Below, one piece after another: positions 27,349 to 38,132 of a stretch of DNA of 48,503 nucleotides. How positions within the stretch are numbered: position 1 is the stretch's first letter; each line of letters opens with the position of its first letter. A model generated the notes under the pieces. The model had not been told where the DNA came from, ran no database searches, and saw only the letters and a list, made by a program, of their open reading frames with translations. The stretch spans positions 1 to 48,503 of the forward strand of contig CAIXXM010000137.1 of assembly GCA_903923395.1 (NCBI GenBank), read 5' to 3'. The position numbers and the translations under genes are program-made. The stretch is from an uncultured Acidobacteriia bacterium. GTDB taxonomy: Bacteria > Acidobacteriota > Terriglobia > Bryobacterales > Bryobacteraceae.

Positions 27349-28294
27349 AATTGCGTTGTTATTGCTCTGTGGTTTGACCGCTGTATCCCGCAATCAGCAG
27401 AAAGTGCGCCGCCTCGCGGTGATTCCCAAAGGGACTGCCGCCATCTTCTGGCAGACCGTCCATGCCGGAGCCATCGCCGCAAGCCAGGAAGCCAAAGTCG
27501 AAATCCTTTGGGACGGCCCGCCCGCGGAGACCGAATTCGCCCGCCAACTGGCCATCTTTGATTCCATGCTGAACCGGCATGTGGACGGCATCGTGCTCGC
27601 CCCCACAGATAAGACCGCCTTTGACGCTTCGCTCGCCCGGGCCATGCGCGAAAAGGTCCCTGTGGTGATCTTCGATTCCGCCTCCGATTCCAAGGACTAC
27701 GTCAGCTTCGTCGCCACTAATAATTACGAGGCAGGCAAGACCGCCGGCCGCACGCTGGGCAAACTTCTCGGCGGCAAAGGGACTGTCGGCGTGCTCGGCA
27801 ACGTCCCCGGCAGCGCTTCCACCGTGGATCGGGAAAAAGGCTTCACCGACGTCATCGCCGCCGAGTTCCCCGGTCTCAAAGTAGTCGCCACCCAATTCGG
27901 CATGTCTGACCGCGCAAAAGCCCTCTCCGCCATGGAGAACATCCTGACCGCGAACCCCAAGCTCGACGGCGTCTTTGCGTCGTGCGAACCAAGCAGCCTC
28001 GGTGCCGCGCAGGCGTTGAAGTCCCATGGACTCGCCGGCAAAGTGAAGCTGGTGGCCTTCGACGCCTCTGATCCCATCGTGGATGCTCTCAAAGAAGGCA
28101 CCATCAATGCACTGGTGGCGCAAGACCCCTTCCGCATGGGACATGACGCCGTGGCCACGTTGAATGACGCACTGAATGGCAAGACGCCGGCCAAACAGGT
28201 TGACCTTCCCGCCACCGTGGTGACGAAGGAGAACCTGAGTTCGCCGGAAATCCAACAGCTGCTCACTCCAGATCTCAAGAAGTACTTGAAGTAA
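27338..28294 (+). CDS. Periplasmic sugar-binding protein (ribose type)
   Basis: 318 residues. A signal peptide (KIALLLLCGLTAVS) precedes a type I periplasmic binding fold of the RbsB kind: RLAVIPKGTAAIFWQTVHAG, VDGIVLAPTDKTAFD, VPVVIFDSASDS, GKGTVGVLGNVPGSASTVDR, and FASCEPSSLGAAQALKSHG. It should bind a sugar or similar ligand. No permease or ATPase is encoded nearby, so it is either an orphan feeding a transporter elsewhere or a sensor. The GTG at 27338 is chosen because GGAGG lies 5 bases before it; an upstream in-frame ATG at 27326 lies inside the ribosome site. It overlaps the SDR gene by 11 bases. A GC-rich hairpin follows the stop. Confidence 0.88.
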   Translation: MPNKIALLLLCGLTAVSRNQQKVRRLAVIPKGTAAIFWQTVHAGAIAASQEAKVEILWDGPPAETEFARQLAIFDSMLNRHVDGIVLAPTDKTAFDASLARAMREKVPVVIFDSASDSKDYVSFVATNNYEAGKTAGRTLGKLLGGKGTVGVLGNVPGSASTVDREKGFTDVIAAEFPGLKVVATQFGMSDRAKALSAMENILTANPKLDGVFASCEPSSLGAAQALKSHGLAGKVKLVAFDASDPIVDALKEGTINALVAQDPFRMGHDAVATLNDALNGKTPAKQVDLPATVVTKENLSSPEIQQLLTPDLKKYLK

Positions 28295-28307
28295 AAAGGG
28301 TAAGGCG

Positions 28308-28355
28308 GGCCCGGCTCACAAGAGCCGAACTACTGGAGCCACCAGGAGCCGGGCC
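28308..28355 (+). terminator. Hairpin after the sugar-binding protein gene
   Basis: GGCCCGGCTC (28308-28317) pairs perfectly with GAGCCGGGCC (28346-28355). A competing inner stem GGCTC-ACAA-GAGCC also exists. No T-run follows, so it is a putative or weak terminator. The rest of 28356-28549 shows no convincing gene; one 70-codon minus-strand frame (28316-28528) is possible but unsupported. Confidence 0.5.
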
Positions 28356-28549
28356 GCTTCCCTGATCTTTTCCCTCGCCAGCAAGTCGAGCCTGCCCCCG
28401 GCATGGATCGCCTGCGGCAGGAACACCGGCATGCATCCGGGTCCCGGCCCCAACATCCCCCCTTCGCCCCCGTGAAGGGCAAGGACAGAAAAGCGGTAGC
28501 GGAACGCCAGGTTGGGGTAGAGCGCCATGCGGGAAGGATAGTACGTGCG

Positions 28550-29008
28550 TCACGCTTCTGCGACGGGCCAGTGATCTCCCGCCGCGGTGCGCAGTCTCGA
28601 TGCGAGCCGCGTCCCGATGGAGAAAGGTATGTTCGATTCCCGCCCTAACCCAAGCCGCACCCGCCGCCAGAACAGGAACCCGCGCTCACTCACGGTAATC
28701 TGCTCCCAGGGAATGTGTAAGGGTGGATGCCCGAGCCTGAAAATCGGCACCACGCTCAAATAAAGGCCATTGGGGGCTACTCCCACGGTGAGGCAATTGC
28801 CAAAGCGGGTATTCCATCGCATGGAGGCACTTTGGAAATGCCAACAAGTTCCGCCGAAGGGTGCGGTGGCTCTGAAGTGCGTTGCCAGTTTTGCCCAGCC
28901 GCTAAGGTTGCCCATAATCCAGCCCACGAGGCACCACAAAGCGATGAAGTAAATCGGGAAGCCCGCGAGCCACAGGGTGTCCCGGTGTTGGTCAATCCAG
29001 TGCAGCAT
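28550..29008 (-). CDS. Hypothetical membrane protein
   Basis: 152 residues from the ATG at 29008. One or two membrane segments lie near the N-terminus (LWLAGFPIYFIALWCLVGWI, about 11-32), followed by a cytosolic part with a beta pattern resembling a PH-like or bPH domain (VGVAPNGLYLSVVPIFRLG, then LHIPWEQITVSERGFLFWRR). That PH-like reading is a guess from the pattern. The frame extends to an ATG at 29065, which would overlap the upstream gene by 43 bases; the later start sits 14 bases after the upstream stop. It is co-directional with the secreted protein upstream. No family name could be given. Confidence 0.65.
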   Translation of the reverse strand: MLHWIDQHRDTLWLAGFPIYFIALWCLVGWIMGNLSGWAKLATHFRATAPFGGTCWHFQSASMRWNTRFGNCLTVGVAPNGLYLSVVPIFRLGHPPLHIPWEQITVSERGFLFWRRVRLGLGRESNIPFSIGTRLASRLRTAAGDHWPVAEA

Positions 29009-29022
29009 GATGTGTTTCGCAC

Positions 29023-29775
29023 TTACCTCCCGTGGGAAAAGCTCAAATCCGGCAAATACGGCCATTCCGGTACCTGGCGGCGCTCACGATAATAGCGAAC
29101 CTCCCGGTAGTTCCCGGGGACCTCGAAGAGTTCCCTGTGCGGCTCGTCCCATGCCAGTGCGGTTAACTCCGATACAAAGCCCGCCACCGGCAGGCCGTAA
29201 GCATTGCGTTCTGCCCTCACGAATGACACTTCCGTACACCCCAGCGCGGGTGCCAGCGCCTTGGTCTCTGCAATCATCCGCCCTTCCCTCTGGTAACGCC
29301 GGACATATTCGATTGCGGCAACCCCCGCAACCTGCACCACGCGCCCGGATTTCTGAAAGCCGTTAGCGAGAACCGCACCCTCAATTTCCTGTACAGCAGC
29401 CCGCCGGAAACAATCCGCCTCCCCACTCCAGCGCCCATTGAACCACCACAGGCCGCCCAAGTCCTGAAACTCCCTGTGCGTGTACTCCACCTCTACCGTC
29501 CGCTGTTGGGCGGGAAGGATGATCCTCGCGCGGTCGTACACTTTCGCCGCAAGCAGATACAAGCGGAAGATCTCCCGCGACTCACGGATCATCGCCCTGC
29601 CGCCGCCCGCCACTGCTTCCACCCTGTGCAGCCGGTAACGCTGCCCGCTCCCCTCGTCCCAGCTGCTGGTGTCATATTCCAAAGTCCGGCAAGGGCTGCT
29701 GTCGGGCGCGATACAAGCCGCCTTTGCGGTCGCAACTGTAACCAGCAGTCCAGCCAATAAGGCGCGGAGCTTCAT
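29023..29775 (-). CDS. Secreted hypothetical protein
   Basis: 250 residues. The signal peptide is about 1-19 (LLAGLLVTVATAKA). The mature part has four early or middle cysteines (C21, C29, and others near 120 and 180), which may form disulfides in the periplasm, and regular alpha/beta patterns such as RARIILPAQQRTVEVEYTHR and VVQVAGVAAIEYVRRYQREG. No known domain was recognised. The start is an ATG 9 bases downstream of a weak purine stretch. It seems to form a two-gene unit with the membrane protein that follows. It is divergent from the Hsp20/ClpB operon across a 197-base region. Confidence 0.68.
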   Translation of the reverse strand: MKLRALLAGLLVTVATAKAACIAPDSSPCRTLEYDTSSWDEGSGQRYRLHRVEAVAGGGRAMIRESREIFRLYLLAAKVYDRARIILPAQQRTVEVEYTHREFQDLGGLWWFNGRWSGEADCFRRAAVQEIEGAVLANGFQKSGRVVQVAGVAAIEYVRRYQREGRMIAETKALAPALGCTEVSFVRAERNAYGLPVAGFVSELTALAWDEPHRELFEVPGNYREVRYYRERRQVPEWPYLPDLSFSHGR

Positions 29776-29872
29776 GTCCCAAAGCTTACTCTGGAAGACC
29801 TTCCGCCGCTAGCGGGAATGTAGGGAGAGGTCGAATTGGAGCGCCGTATGAAATCTTTACAAGTACGGTGTT

Positions 29873-29908
29873 TTGTCTATTGACAAGAACGCACTCATAT
29901 TTTATATT
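29873..29908 (+). promoter_or_regulatory. Sigma70-type promoter of hsp20-clpB with an overlapping inverted repeat
   Basis: TTGACA at 29880-29885 and TATATT at 29903-29908 are separated by exactly 17 bases, a near-consensus housekeeping promoter about 65 bases before the hsp20 start. The inverted repeat TTGTC-TATT-GACAA (29873-29886) overlaps the -35 box and could be a repressor site. It is not a CIRCE element (TTAGCACTC type). Confidence 0.75.
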
Positions 29909-29972
29909 TGCAATTGGATAAGGTTTCTTGAAGACGTTGAATCCAAATCGAGGAAAGGACATCCATACAACC

Positions 29973-30431
29973 ATGAGCAACGCAGTTACTTTCGATCCGT
30001 TTCAGGGCCTCCGCCTCTTTGAGGACGCCGTCACCCGCCTGATGAGCGAACCCCGCACCAGCCGCCCCTGGTCCCCAGCCGTCGACATCCTGGAGACCGA
30101 GGACGCTCTCACCCTCAAGGCAGACCTGCCCGATATCAACATCGCTGACATCGACGTCCGCGTCGAAAATCAGACCCTCACCATCCGCGGCCACCGCAAG
30201 TTCGAAAAGGACGAAAAGGTGAAGGGCTATCACCGCATTGAACGCAGCTACGGCGACTTCCTCCGCAGCTTCGCCGTCCCGGCCACCCTTGACACCGAGA
30301 AGGTGGAGGCAGACTATACAGACGGAGTGCTTACCATCTCGCTCCCGAAGAAAGAAGCCGCCAAGCCCCGTCAGGTGAAGGTCGCCGTCTCGGCCAAAGC
30401 CGCAGCTCCCGCCGTGAAAGCCGCCGTCTAA
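29973..30431 (+). CDS. Small heat shock protein, Hsp20/alpha-crystallin family
   Basis: 152 residues. An N-terminal arm (about 1-35) precedes the alpha-crystallin domain (about 40-130): WSPAVDILETEDALTLKADL, VENQTLTIRGHRKF, YGDFLRSFAVPATLD, and the GVLTISLPKKE motif typical of the family. These ATP-independent chaperones hold unfolding proteins until ATP-driven chaperones refold them. ATG at 29973 is chosen because the family arm starts there; AGGAAAGGA lies about 13 bases upstream. The gene ends in an Ala/Lys-rich tail. It is 103 bases upstream of clpB, which uses Hsp20-held aggregates as substrate, so the operon makes functional sense. A strong promoter precedes it. Confidence 0.95.
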   Translation: MSNAVTFDPFQGLRLFEDAVTRLMSEPRTSRPWSPAVDILETEDALTLKADLPDINIADIDVRVENQTLTIRGHRKFEKDEKVKGYHRIERSYGDFLRSFAVPATLDTEKVEADYTDGVLTISLPKKEAAKPRQVKVAVSAKAAAPAVKAAV

Positions 30432-30454
30432 CCCGTTTTCGCTCCCAACGGTCC

Positions 30455-30498
30455 GGCGCACGCCTTTTCAAGCTGGCGAATTTTGAAAAGCGTGCGCC
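30455..30498 (+). terminator. Intercistronic hairpin between hsp20 and clpB
   Basis: GGCGCACGCCTTTTCAA and TTGAAAAGCGTGCGCC pair over 16 bases with one bulged C and a loop of about 11 bases. Only a weak T-run follows, so it probably lets part of the transcription through to clpB and protects the hsp20 message end, giving more Hsp20 than ClpB (inference). Confidence 0.65.
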
Positions 30499-30534
30499 GC
30501 TTTGCTGATCATTTGATGTTTTAAGGAAATCCCA

Positions 30535-33183
<2,649 letters not shown>

Positions 33184-33198
33184 TTCCCGGCAGAAGAG

Positions 33199-33229
33199 CA
33201 GAGCGGCGGGAGGTCATCCCGCCGCTCTG
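33199..33229 (+). terminator. Hairpin terminator after clpB
   Basis: CAGAGCGGCGGGA (33199-33211) pairs perfectly with TCCCGCCGCTCTG (33217-33229) around a 5-base loop. There is no T-run, but its position 15 bases after the clpB stop makes termination or 3' end protection likely. Confidence 0.75.
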
Positions 33230-33242
33230 TGAAAGCTTCGGA

Positions 33243-33672
33243 TTACCGCTGGGAAAGTGAGACGCTTCTTGGCTCCAAAGTCCCGGGATCGGCTGGATAT
33301 TGACACTTCCACAACCAATTCTGGCGCACCCGCAGGATATAAACCGTCCACTCCTGATTAGCCGCCCTATTCCGGCAGGATGCGTAGAGTGTTATCGGGC
33401 TGAGGAACCTGATCCTCACCCATGATCCAAGTTCCTTCGACTGCAGGGCAACACCCGGGAGTCGAAGACGCGTAGCGATCCAGCCAGCCATTCAAAAACG
33501 ACTGCAATTCCTGGTGCCCGAGGCTTATGGGAGATGGTATGTAAACAATTCCGTCAATCAGTTCTGCATGCTTCAGATCCGGGATTTCCTCCCAGCGGCG
33601 CAGAAACTCAGCGCTGGTCAGGGAATCACCTTCCAGCAGTGGCGGGGTCGAAAGGGCAGCGACCGGCGGCAT
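33243..33672 (-). pseudogene. Decayed Uma2-family (DUF820) nuclease-like gene
   Basis: The intact N-terminal part resembles Uma2 proteins: ELIDGIVYIPSPISLGHQEL, FLNGWLDRYASSTPG, and EDQVPQPDNTLRILPE. A TAG then stops the frame where the family has an aromatic residue, and a TAA follows three codons later. Past both stops the same frame still reads family-like GAPELVVEVSISSRSRDFGA. The gene ends about 145 codons in, short of the usual 185-195, at the clpB terminator. Two nonsense changes plus a missing 3' end show a gene in decay. Uma2 proteins have a PD-(D/E)XK nuclease-like fold; their role is not well known, and they often occur in many copies. Confidence 0.85.
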
Positions 33673-33693
33673 CGCTTGATGCTACCACCGTCC

Positions 33694-33739
33694 AGAAACA
33701 AAAAAAGGCCCCGCAGGACGCCATGTCCGCGGGGCCTTT
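33694..33739 (-). terminator. Rho-independent terminator of the RNase E/G gene
   Basis: AAAGGCCCCGC pairs with GCGGGGCCTTT around an inner GGAC/GTCC stem (33704-33739). On the minus strand it is followed by TTTTTTTGTTT. It lies 17 bases past the stop codon at 33756. Confidence 0.92.
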
Positions 33740-33755
33740 CCTCTACTAGATTGCC

Positions 33756-36644
33756 TTATGCCAGATCGAACTTCGTCTGGTGCAGCAGCGGGTCGCTCTT
33801 CACCATCACCGTCCGGCCCAAGATCTCTTCGATCTCCTGGAGGAACGTGTTCTGGTTGCTCTTGAGCACCTTGCCGACTTCCGGATTCACGCGCAGCAGC
33901 ACATCATTGCCTTCAAGCGACTTCTTGATGCGGTTCGCTTCCTGCAGGATTTCGCTGATGACCGTGCCCACACTCTTCACATAACCCGCGGCTTCGCAGT
34001 ACGGGCAGGGCGAACAGAGCGTCCGTTCGAGCGATTGCTTCACGCGCTTGCGGGTGATTGCCACCAGACCGAAGTCGTTGAACTGCAGGATCTTGTAAGG
34101 CGCGCGGTCCACCCGCATCGCTTCTTCCAGAGACTGCATGACCTTGGCCCGGTTCTTGCGCTCATCCATATCGATGAAGTCGATCACAATGATCCCGCCC
34201 ATATCGCGCAGACGAATCTGCCGGACGATTTCCTTGATCGCATCGGTATTGATCTTGACGATGGTGTCTTCGAGGCGGTTCGACTTGCCGACATACTTGC
34301 CGGTGTTGATGTCGATCGCGACGAGAGCCTCCGTCTGGTTGATCACGATGTAGCCGCCGCTCTTGAGCCACACCTTCGGGCGGAGAGCCTTCTCGATTTC
34401 CGCGGTGACGCCGAACTCGTCGAAGATGGGGTTTTGGCGGGTGTAAAGCTTCACACGGCCCACCAGCGCGGGCTGGAAGCGCTGCACAAAGCGCAGAATA
34501 CTCTCGTAATACTCTTCGTTGTCGACCCAGATCGTCTTGAAAGACGTGGTTAGCTGATCACGCAGCACACGCTCCACAAGATCCAGATCATGGTGTAGCA
34601 GCATCGGAGCCGGCTTCTTCTCGGCCTTGGCCCGCATATCGAGCCAGAGGTTGTAGAGGAAGTGCATATCCGCGCGAAGTTCTTCTTCCGTCTTGCCCGC
34701 ACCCGCGGTACGGCAAATGAAGCCGCCCGGAACGCCTTCGCGGTGCGTCTGCAGCACCTTTTTCAGGCGCAAACGCTCTTCATCAGAGGGAATCTTGCGC
34801 GACACACCAACGTGGTCAACCGTCGGCATGTAAACCACGAAGCGGCCCGGCAGCGCGATGTGCGACGTAATACGCGCACCCTTCTGACCGAGAGGTTCCT
34901 TGGCAATCTGGACGATGATTTCCTGGCCGGGCTTCAAAAGATCCGCAATCGAGGGCATCACAGGACGTTCGCGTTCAGGACGTTCGGCGCGTTCACTGCG
35001 CTCGCCCCGTTCACCACGGTCACCACGTTCACCACGGTCACCACGGTCATTGCGGCCACGGTCTCTGCCGCGGTCATTCCGGTCATTACGTGCCGGACGT
35101 TCTTCGCGGGTTTCCACCACGCGGGCCTCGGCGACGGGAGCTACTTCGGTTTCCGCTGCGGGAGCAGACTCTTCCGGTGCTCCGCCTTCGCGGTTGTCCC
35201 GGTTGCCCCGGTTCTTGCGGCGCATGCGCCGGGAGGAACGGTGCGGATACTTGTTGCCCTGTTCGCGCAGAGTTGCCGTCAGGCTGGTGGGAATGCGGGC
35301 CGGTTCCGGACCTTCCTCATCCTGTGCGGCGACGGCTTCTTCACCGCTCTCTTCGCTGGCTTCGGCTTCTTCCACCGCATCAGCAACGGCTTCGGCGTGG
35401 ATTTCTGCCTTCACTTCTTCAGCGAATTCTTCGGCTTCCGTTTCTTCGGTCTCGACTTCCGAAACAACAATGGTTTCCGTGACTTCAATCACTTCAACGG
35501 CTGCAACCGGCTCTTCCACCACTGCCGGGGCCGGAGCCTTCGCAGCATTGTAGGCTTCCAGCTTTTCGCAGAACGTACGCCAGTTGAAATCGAAACCCTG
35601 CGAGACGTTGCAGAACTCTTCGTAAACATCGGCGCGGCTCGGCTTCTCGACGCCCGTGACTTCCAGGCGGCGGTGCGCTTCGGCGATATTCGCGGCGTAT
35701 TCGGCTTCCGTCAGTTCATTGGGCTTGAGCGGCGCAGCTTCCACAACCACCGGCGCCGCAGGAGGCTCCACGGCAGCGGGCGTGTAAGGCGTGGACTGAT
35801 CCGCGATCGATTCGACGATCTCTGTCAGTTCGTCATTCTCGACTGCTGTTTCCGTCTCCTCGGATTCCGGGCCGGAATACTTGGCCAGGGATTCGCCGGG
35901 GAGCACCATGAAGTCGTCGTCATATGAACGTACGGGCGGCAGTACGGTTTCCACGGCTTCCGCGGCAACAACCGCTTCGACCTTGGGTTCTCGAACTTCG
36001 CGTTCTTCATTGCGGGGGGAATAGAACTTGGAATCGGGCAGACCGGAGTTGCCACCACGGCCACCACGACGGCGCCGTCCGCGGCGGTTGCGGTCGCCAC
36101 CTTTATCTCCGCCCCGGTCGCCACCACGATCACCACCTCTGTCACCACCTCTGTCACCACCTCTGTCACCACCGGGTCCGCGGTTGCCATCCGGACGCCG
36201 TTCGCCTTCCGGGCGCGCGGCGCGTACTTCGCCCTCCACACGCGGAGCCCGCACTTCGCCGGGCAGCAAATCTACAGAAGGTGCGGTCAGTGCCGCCAGA
36301 ACAGCTTCGGAAACCGGAAGCGGGGCTTCAACCGCATGGGTTTCCACGCGCTCGCCCTTTTCCATCTTGAGAACTTTTTCCTCGACACCGGTTACCACGG
36401 CATCGTATTCATCGTTGTCCTCAAAAAAATCAGAAACGTACAGGAAGGCGTCGCGCTCCAGCCCGATGTCGACAAATGCCGACTGCATCCCGGGCAGGAC
36501 CCGCGTCACGCGGCCTTTGTGAATACTCCCCGCCAGGGAGTACTCTTTCTCTCTTTCGTGGAACAGTTCCACGACTTGATCGTCTTCGAGGATCGCGACA
36601 CGTGTTTCGTGCCGTCCTGCTGAGACGATTAATTCCTTTGACAT
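33756..36644 (-). CDS. rne: Ribonuclease E/G with a large insertion in the S1 domain
   Basis: 962 residues. RNase E/G cuts single-stranded RNA during mRNA decay and rRNA/tRNA maturation. The S1 domain starts at about 37 (SIHKGRVTRVLPGMQSAFVD) and breaks off near 80; its other half resumes near 560 (IADLLKPGQEIIVQIAKEPL). Between lie about 480 residues of charged, low-complexity sequence: six GGDR-type repeats, an RRRR basic patch, long Glu/Ala-rich acidic stretches and an Arg/Asp-rich RGDR/RGER tail. The DNase I-like catalytic part keeps both metal aspartates, in LVAIDINTGK (about 777) and GIIVIDFIDMDER (about 821), and the zinc link as CPYC (about 878). ATG 36644 is set by GGAGGA six bases upstream. 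Confidence 0.95.
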   Translation of the reverse strand: MSKELIVSAGRHETRVAILEDDQVVELFHEREKEYSLAGSIHKGRVTRVLPGMQSAFVDIGLERDAFLYVSDFFEDNDEYDAVVTGVEEKVLKMEKGERVETHAVEAPLPVSEAVLAALTAPSVDLLPGEVRAPRVEGEVRAARPEGERRPDGNRGPGGDRGGDRGGDRGGDRGGDRGGDKGGDRNRRGRRRRGGRGGNSGLPDSKFYSPRNEEREVREPKVEAVVAAEAVETVLPPVRSYDDDFMVLPGESLAKYSGPESEETETAVENDELTEIVESIADQSTPYTPAAVEPPAAPVVVEAAPLKPNELTEAEYAANIAEAHRRLEVTGVEKPSRADVYEEFCNVSQGFDFNWRTFCEKLEAYNAAKAPAPAVVEEPVAAVEVIEVTETIVVSEVETEETEAEEFAEEVKAEIHAEAVADAVEEAEASEESGEEAVAAQDEEGPEPARIPTSLTATLREQGNKYPHRSSRRMRRKNRGNRDNREGGAPEESAPAAETEVAPVAEARVVETREERPARNDRNDRGRDRGRNDRGDRGERGDRGERGERSERAERPERERPVMPSIADLLKPGQEIIVQIAKEPLGQKGARITSHIALPGRFVVYMPTVDHVGVSRKIPSDEERLRLKKVLQTHREGVPGGFICRTAGAGKTEEELRADMHFLYNLWLDMRAKAEKKPAPMLLHHDLDLVERVLRDQLTTSFKTIWVDNEEYYESILRFVQRFQPALVGRVKLYTRQNPIFDEFGVTAEIEKALRPKVWLKSGGYIVINQTEALVAIDINTGKYVGKSNRLEDTIVKINTDAIKEIVRQIRLRDMGGIIVIDFIDMDERKNRAKVMQSLEEAMRVDRAPYKILQFNDFGLVAITRKRVKQSLERTLCSPCPYCEAAGYVKSVGTVISEILQEANRIKKSLEGNDVLLRVNPEVGKVLKSNQNTFLQEIEEILGRTVMVKSDPLLHQTKFDLA
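36131..36171 (-). repeat. 12-bp tandem repeat inside rne
   Basis: The 12-base unit CACCACCTCTGT (plus strand) is repeated three times, with partial copies on both sides. It encodes the repeated GGDR residues of the S1 insertion. Nearby Arg/Gly codons at 35005-35045 form a similar imperfect 9-base repeat. Confidence 0.85.
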
Positions 36645-37034
36645 GCTTTCCTCCGTTGGGCCCCCAATGGAGACCTGCCGGAGAACATCTTCGGTCCTCG
36701 GAACCGCTTCGCCCTGCGTAAGGGCCGCCGGAACATACATCACAAAGGGGCTTTGTGATGCACGCCCCGGCAACCATGCAACTGTCTACTCACGCCAGCC
36801 GGAAGGTGGAGATCAGCTCAACACCCAACATCGGCTGTACGGGGAACCGCTCGTTCGGACATCCGCGCTTTGCAGCATCAGACGGAGGCGGCGGGCAATC
36901 AAGGCACACCAGCCAGACCCGAGAGTCTCCATGGCTCCCAACAAAAAATTCAACTGCTCGACTCTCTAAAACTTACAAACCGGGACTTCCAAACAGGGTG
37001 TCACGTTCACCCATGCCACTTTGCGAAAACGCTT
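36645..37034 (-). promoter_or_regulatory. Long leader region of rne with a perfect hairpin
   Basis: This 390-base stretch between rodA and rne shows no gene. On the rne transcript it contains a perfect 10-base stem, CATCACAAAG against CTTTGTGATG with a 3-base loop (36738-36760), about 95 bases before the start, and a smaller CGGT/ACCG stem after it. The GGAGGA ribosome site lies at its end. A long structured leader fits post-transcriptional autoregulation as known for enterobacterial rne, but this is inference. Nothing else was seen in the stretch. Confidence 0.5.
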
Positions 37035-38132
37035 CTAATTCACAAATCTTCGAACTCTTACGCTGTTGACGAGACCCAGCATCAGGAAGGTAGACCAGAT
37101 GCTTGACCCGCCGTAGCTCATCAGCGGCAGAGGGATCCCTGTCACGGGCATTCTCCCCACTACCATTCCAACATTCACCAGTATATGAAATAAAATGAGC
37201 GCGGCGATACCCATACAGATATACATTCCTGCCCGGTCGGGTGCCATTTGTGCGTTTTGAACGACTTGCATGAGCAAGACGAAGTACAAACTGAGCACAA
37301 ATGTCACACCAACGAAGCCGTGCTCTTCAGAAAACGCTGAAAAAATGAAGTCCGTGTGCGGCACAGGCAGGAACCGCAGCTGCGTCTGACTCCCTTTCGT
37401 CACCCCTTTACCCCACGGACCGCCCGCACCGACAGCGATCTTCGACTGGATCAACTGGTAGCCATCCCCCTTGGGATCGCGCTCGGGATCGAGAAAGCTG
37501 ACGATGCGCCCCTTTTGGTAAGGCTCCAGGCGCGAGTAGCCAACCGGAATCACCACCGCGGCGATCAGCGCAATCGAAGCCCAGTAACGCCACGGCAGCC
37601 CCGCGAGGAAAATGCCAATCCCGAGAATCGGCAGATACGTCAGCGCCGTGCCGAGATCCGGCTCTTTCGCAATCAGCGCCATCGGCACGAGAATCATGCC
37701 GCTCAGCTTGAGCAGACCCGCCAAATCCAGTAACTCCCCCCGCAGTTCCGTCAGATAGCGCGCGACGAGCAGGACGATCACCAGCTTGCCAAACTCCGAA
37801 ACCTGCAGGTGCACCCCCGCGGGCAGTGCGATCCAGCGCGTGGAACCCCACGCCCGCTTGCCGGCCAGCAGCACGAAGATCAGCAGCACCACCGTAGCCA
37901 AATACATCGGATACACGCGCTGCATCAGGGAGTTGTAATCCAGATTTGAAACAACCCACATCAGAAAGAAGCCTGCGGCAATGTAGATGCTCTGCTTCCA
38001 CCAGCTGCCTTCCCAGATCACCGATCCATGGGTGGCGCTGAAGATCTGCAGCACGCCAAGGCCGCAAATAATGAGGACGACGAAGAACATCGCCCAGTCG
38101 ATTTCGCGAAGTCCGGGTTTCTGGAGCAACAT
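37035..38132 (-). CDS. rodA: Rod shape-determining protein RodA (SEDS peptidoglycan polymerase)
   Basis: 365 residues with about ten membrane segments. RodA polymerises lipid II into glycan strands in the elongasome and works with PBP2. SEDS landmarks are QVSEFGKLVIVLLVARYL, LIAKEPDLGTALTYLPI (the KEPDLGT motif with the essential aspartate), and GIPLPLMSYGGSSIWSTF near the C-terminus. The length is typical. The ATG overlaps the PBP2 stop by one base pair pattern (TGATG), so the partners are made together from one mRNA. The gap to rne is long, with no clear terminator just after the stop. Confidence 0.97.
   Translation of the reverse strand: MLLQKPGLREIDWAMFFVVLIICGLGVLQIFSATHGSVIWEGSWWKQSIYIAAGFFLMWVVSNLDYNSLMQRVYPMYLATVVLLIFVLLAGKRAWGSTRWIALPAGVHLQVSEFGKLVIVLLVARYLTELRGELLDLAGLLKLSGMILVPMALIAKEPDLGTALTYLPILGIGIFLAGLPWRYWASIALIAAVVIPVGYSRLEPYQKGRIVSFLDPERDPKGDGYQLIQSKIAVGAGGPWGKGVTKGSQTQLRFLPVPHTDFIFSAFSEEHGFVGVTFVLSLYFVLLMQVVQNAQMAPDRAGMYICMGIAALILFHILVNVGMVVGRMPVTGIPLPLMSYGGSSIWSTFLMLGLVNSVRVRRFVN

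Noticed and set aside
28316-28528. Possible 70-residue minus-strand gene
   Set aside because: No ribosome site or recognisable pattern, and it overlaps the hairpin after the sugar-binding protein gene.
29868-29910. CIRCE or HAIR heat-shock operator
   Set aside because: The TTAGCACTC-N9-GAGTGCTAA and CTTGAGT-type consensus sequences are not present; only an unrelated TTGTC/GACAA repeat is.
36121-36180. Regular short repeats considered as a CRISPR array
   Set aside because: Units are 12 bases with no spacers and lie in frame inside rne, encoding GGDR repeats.
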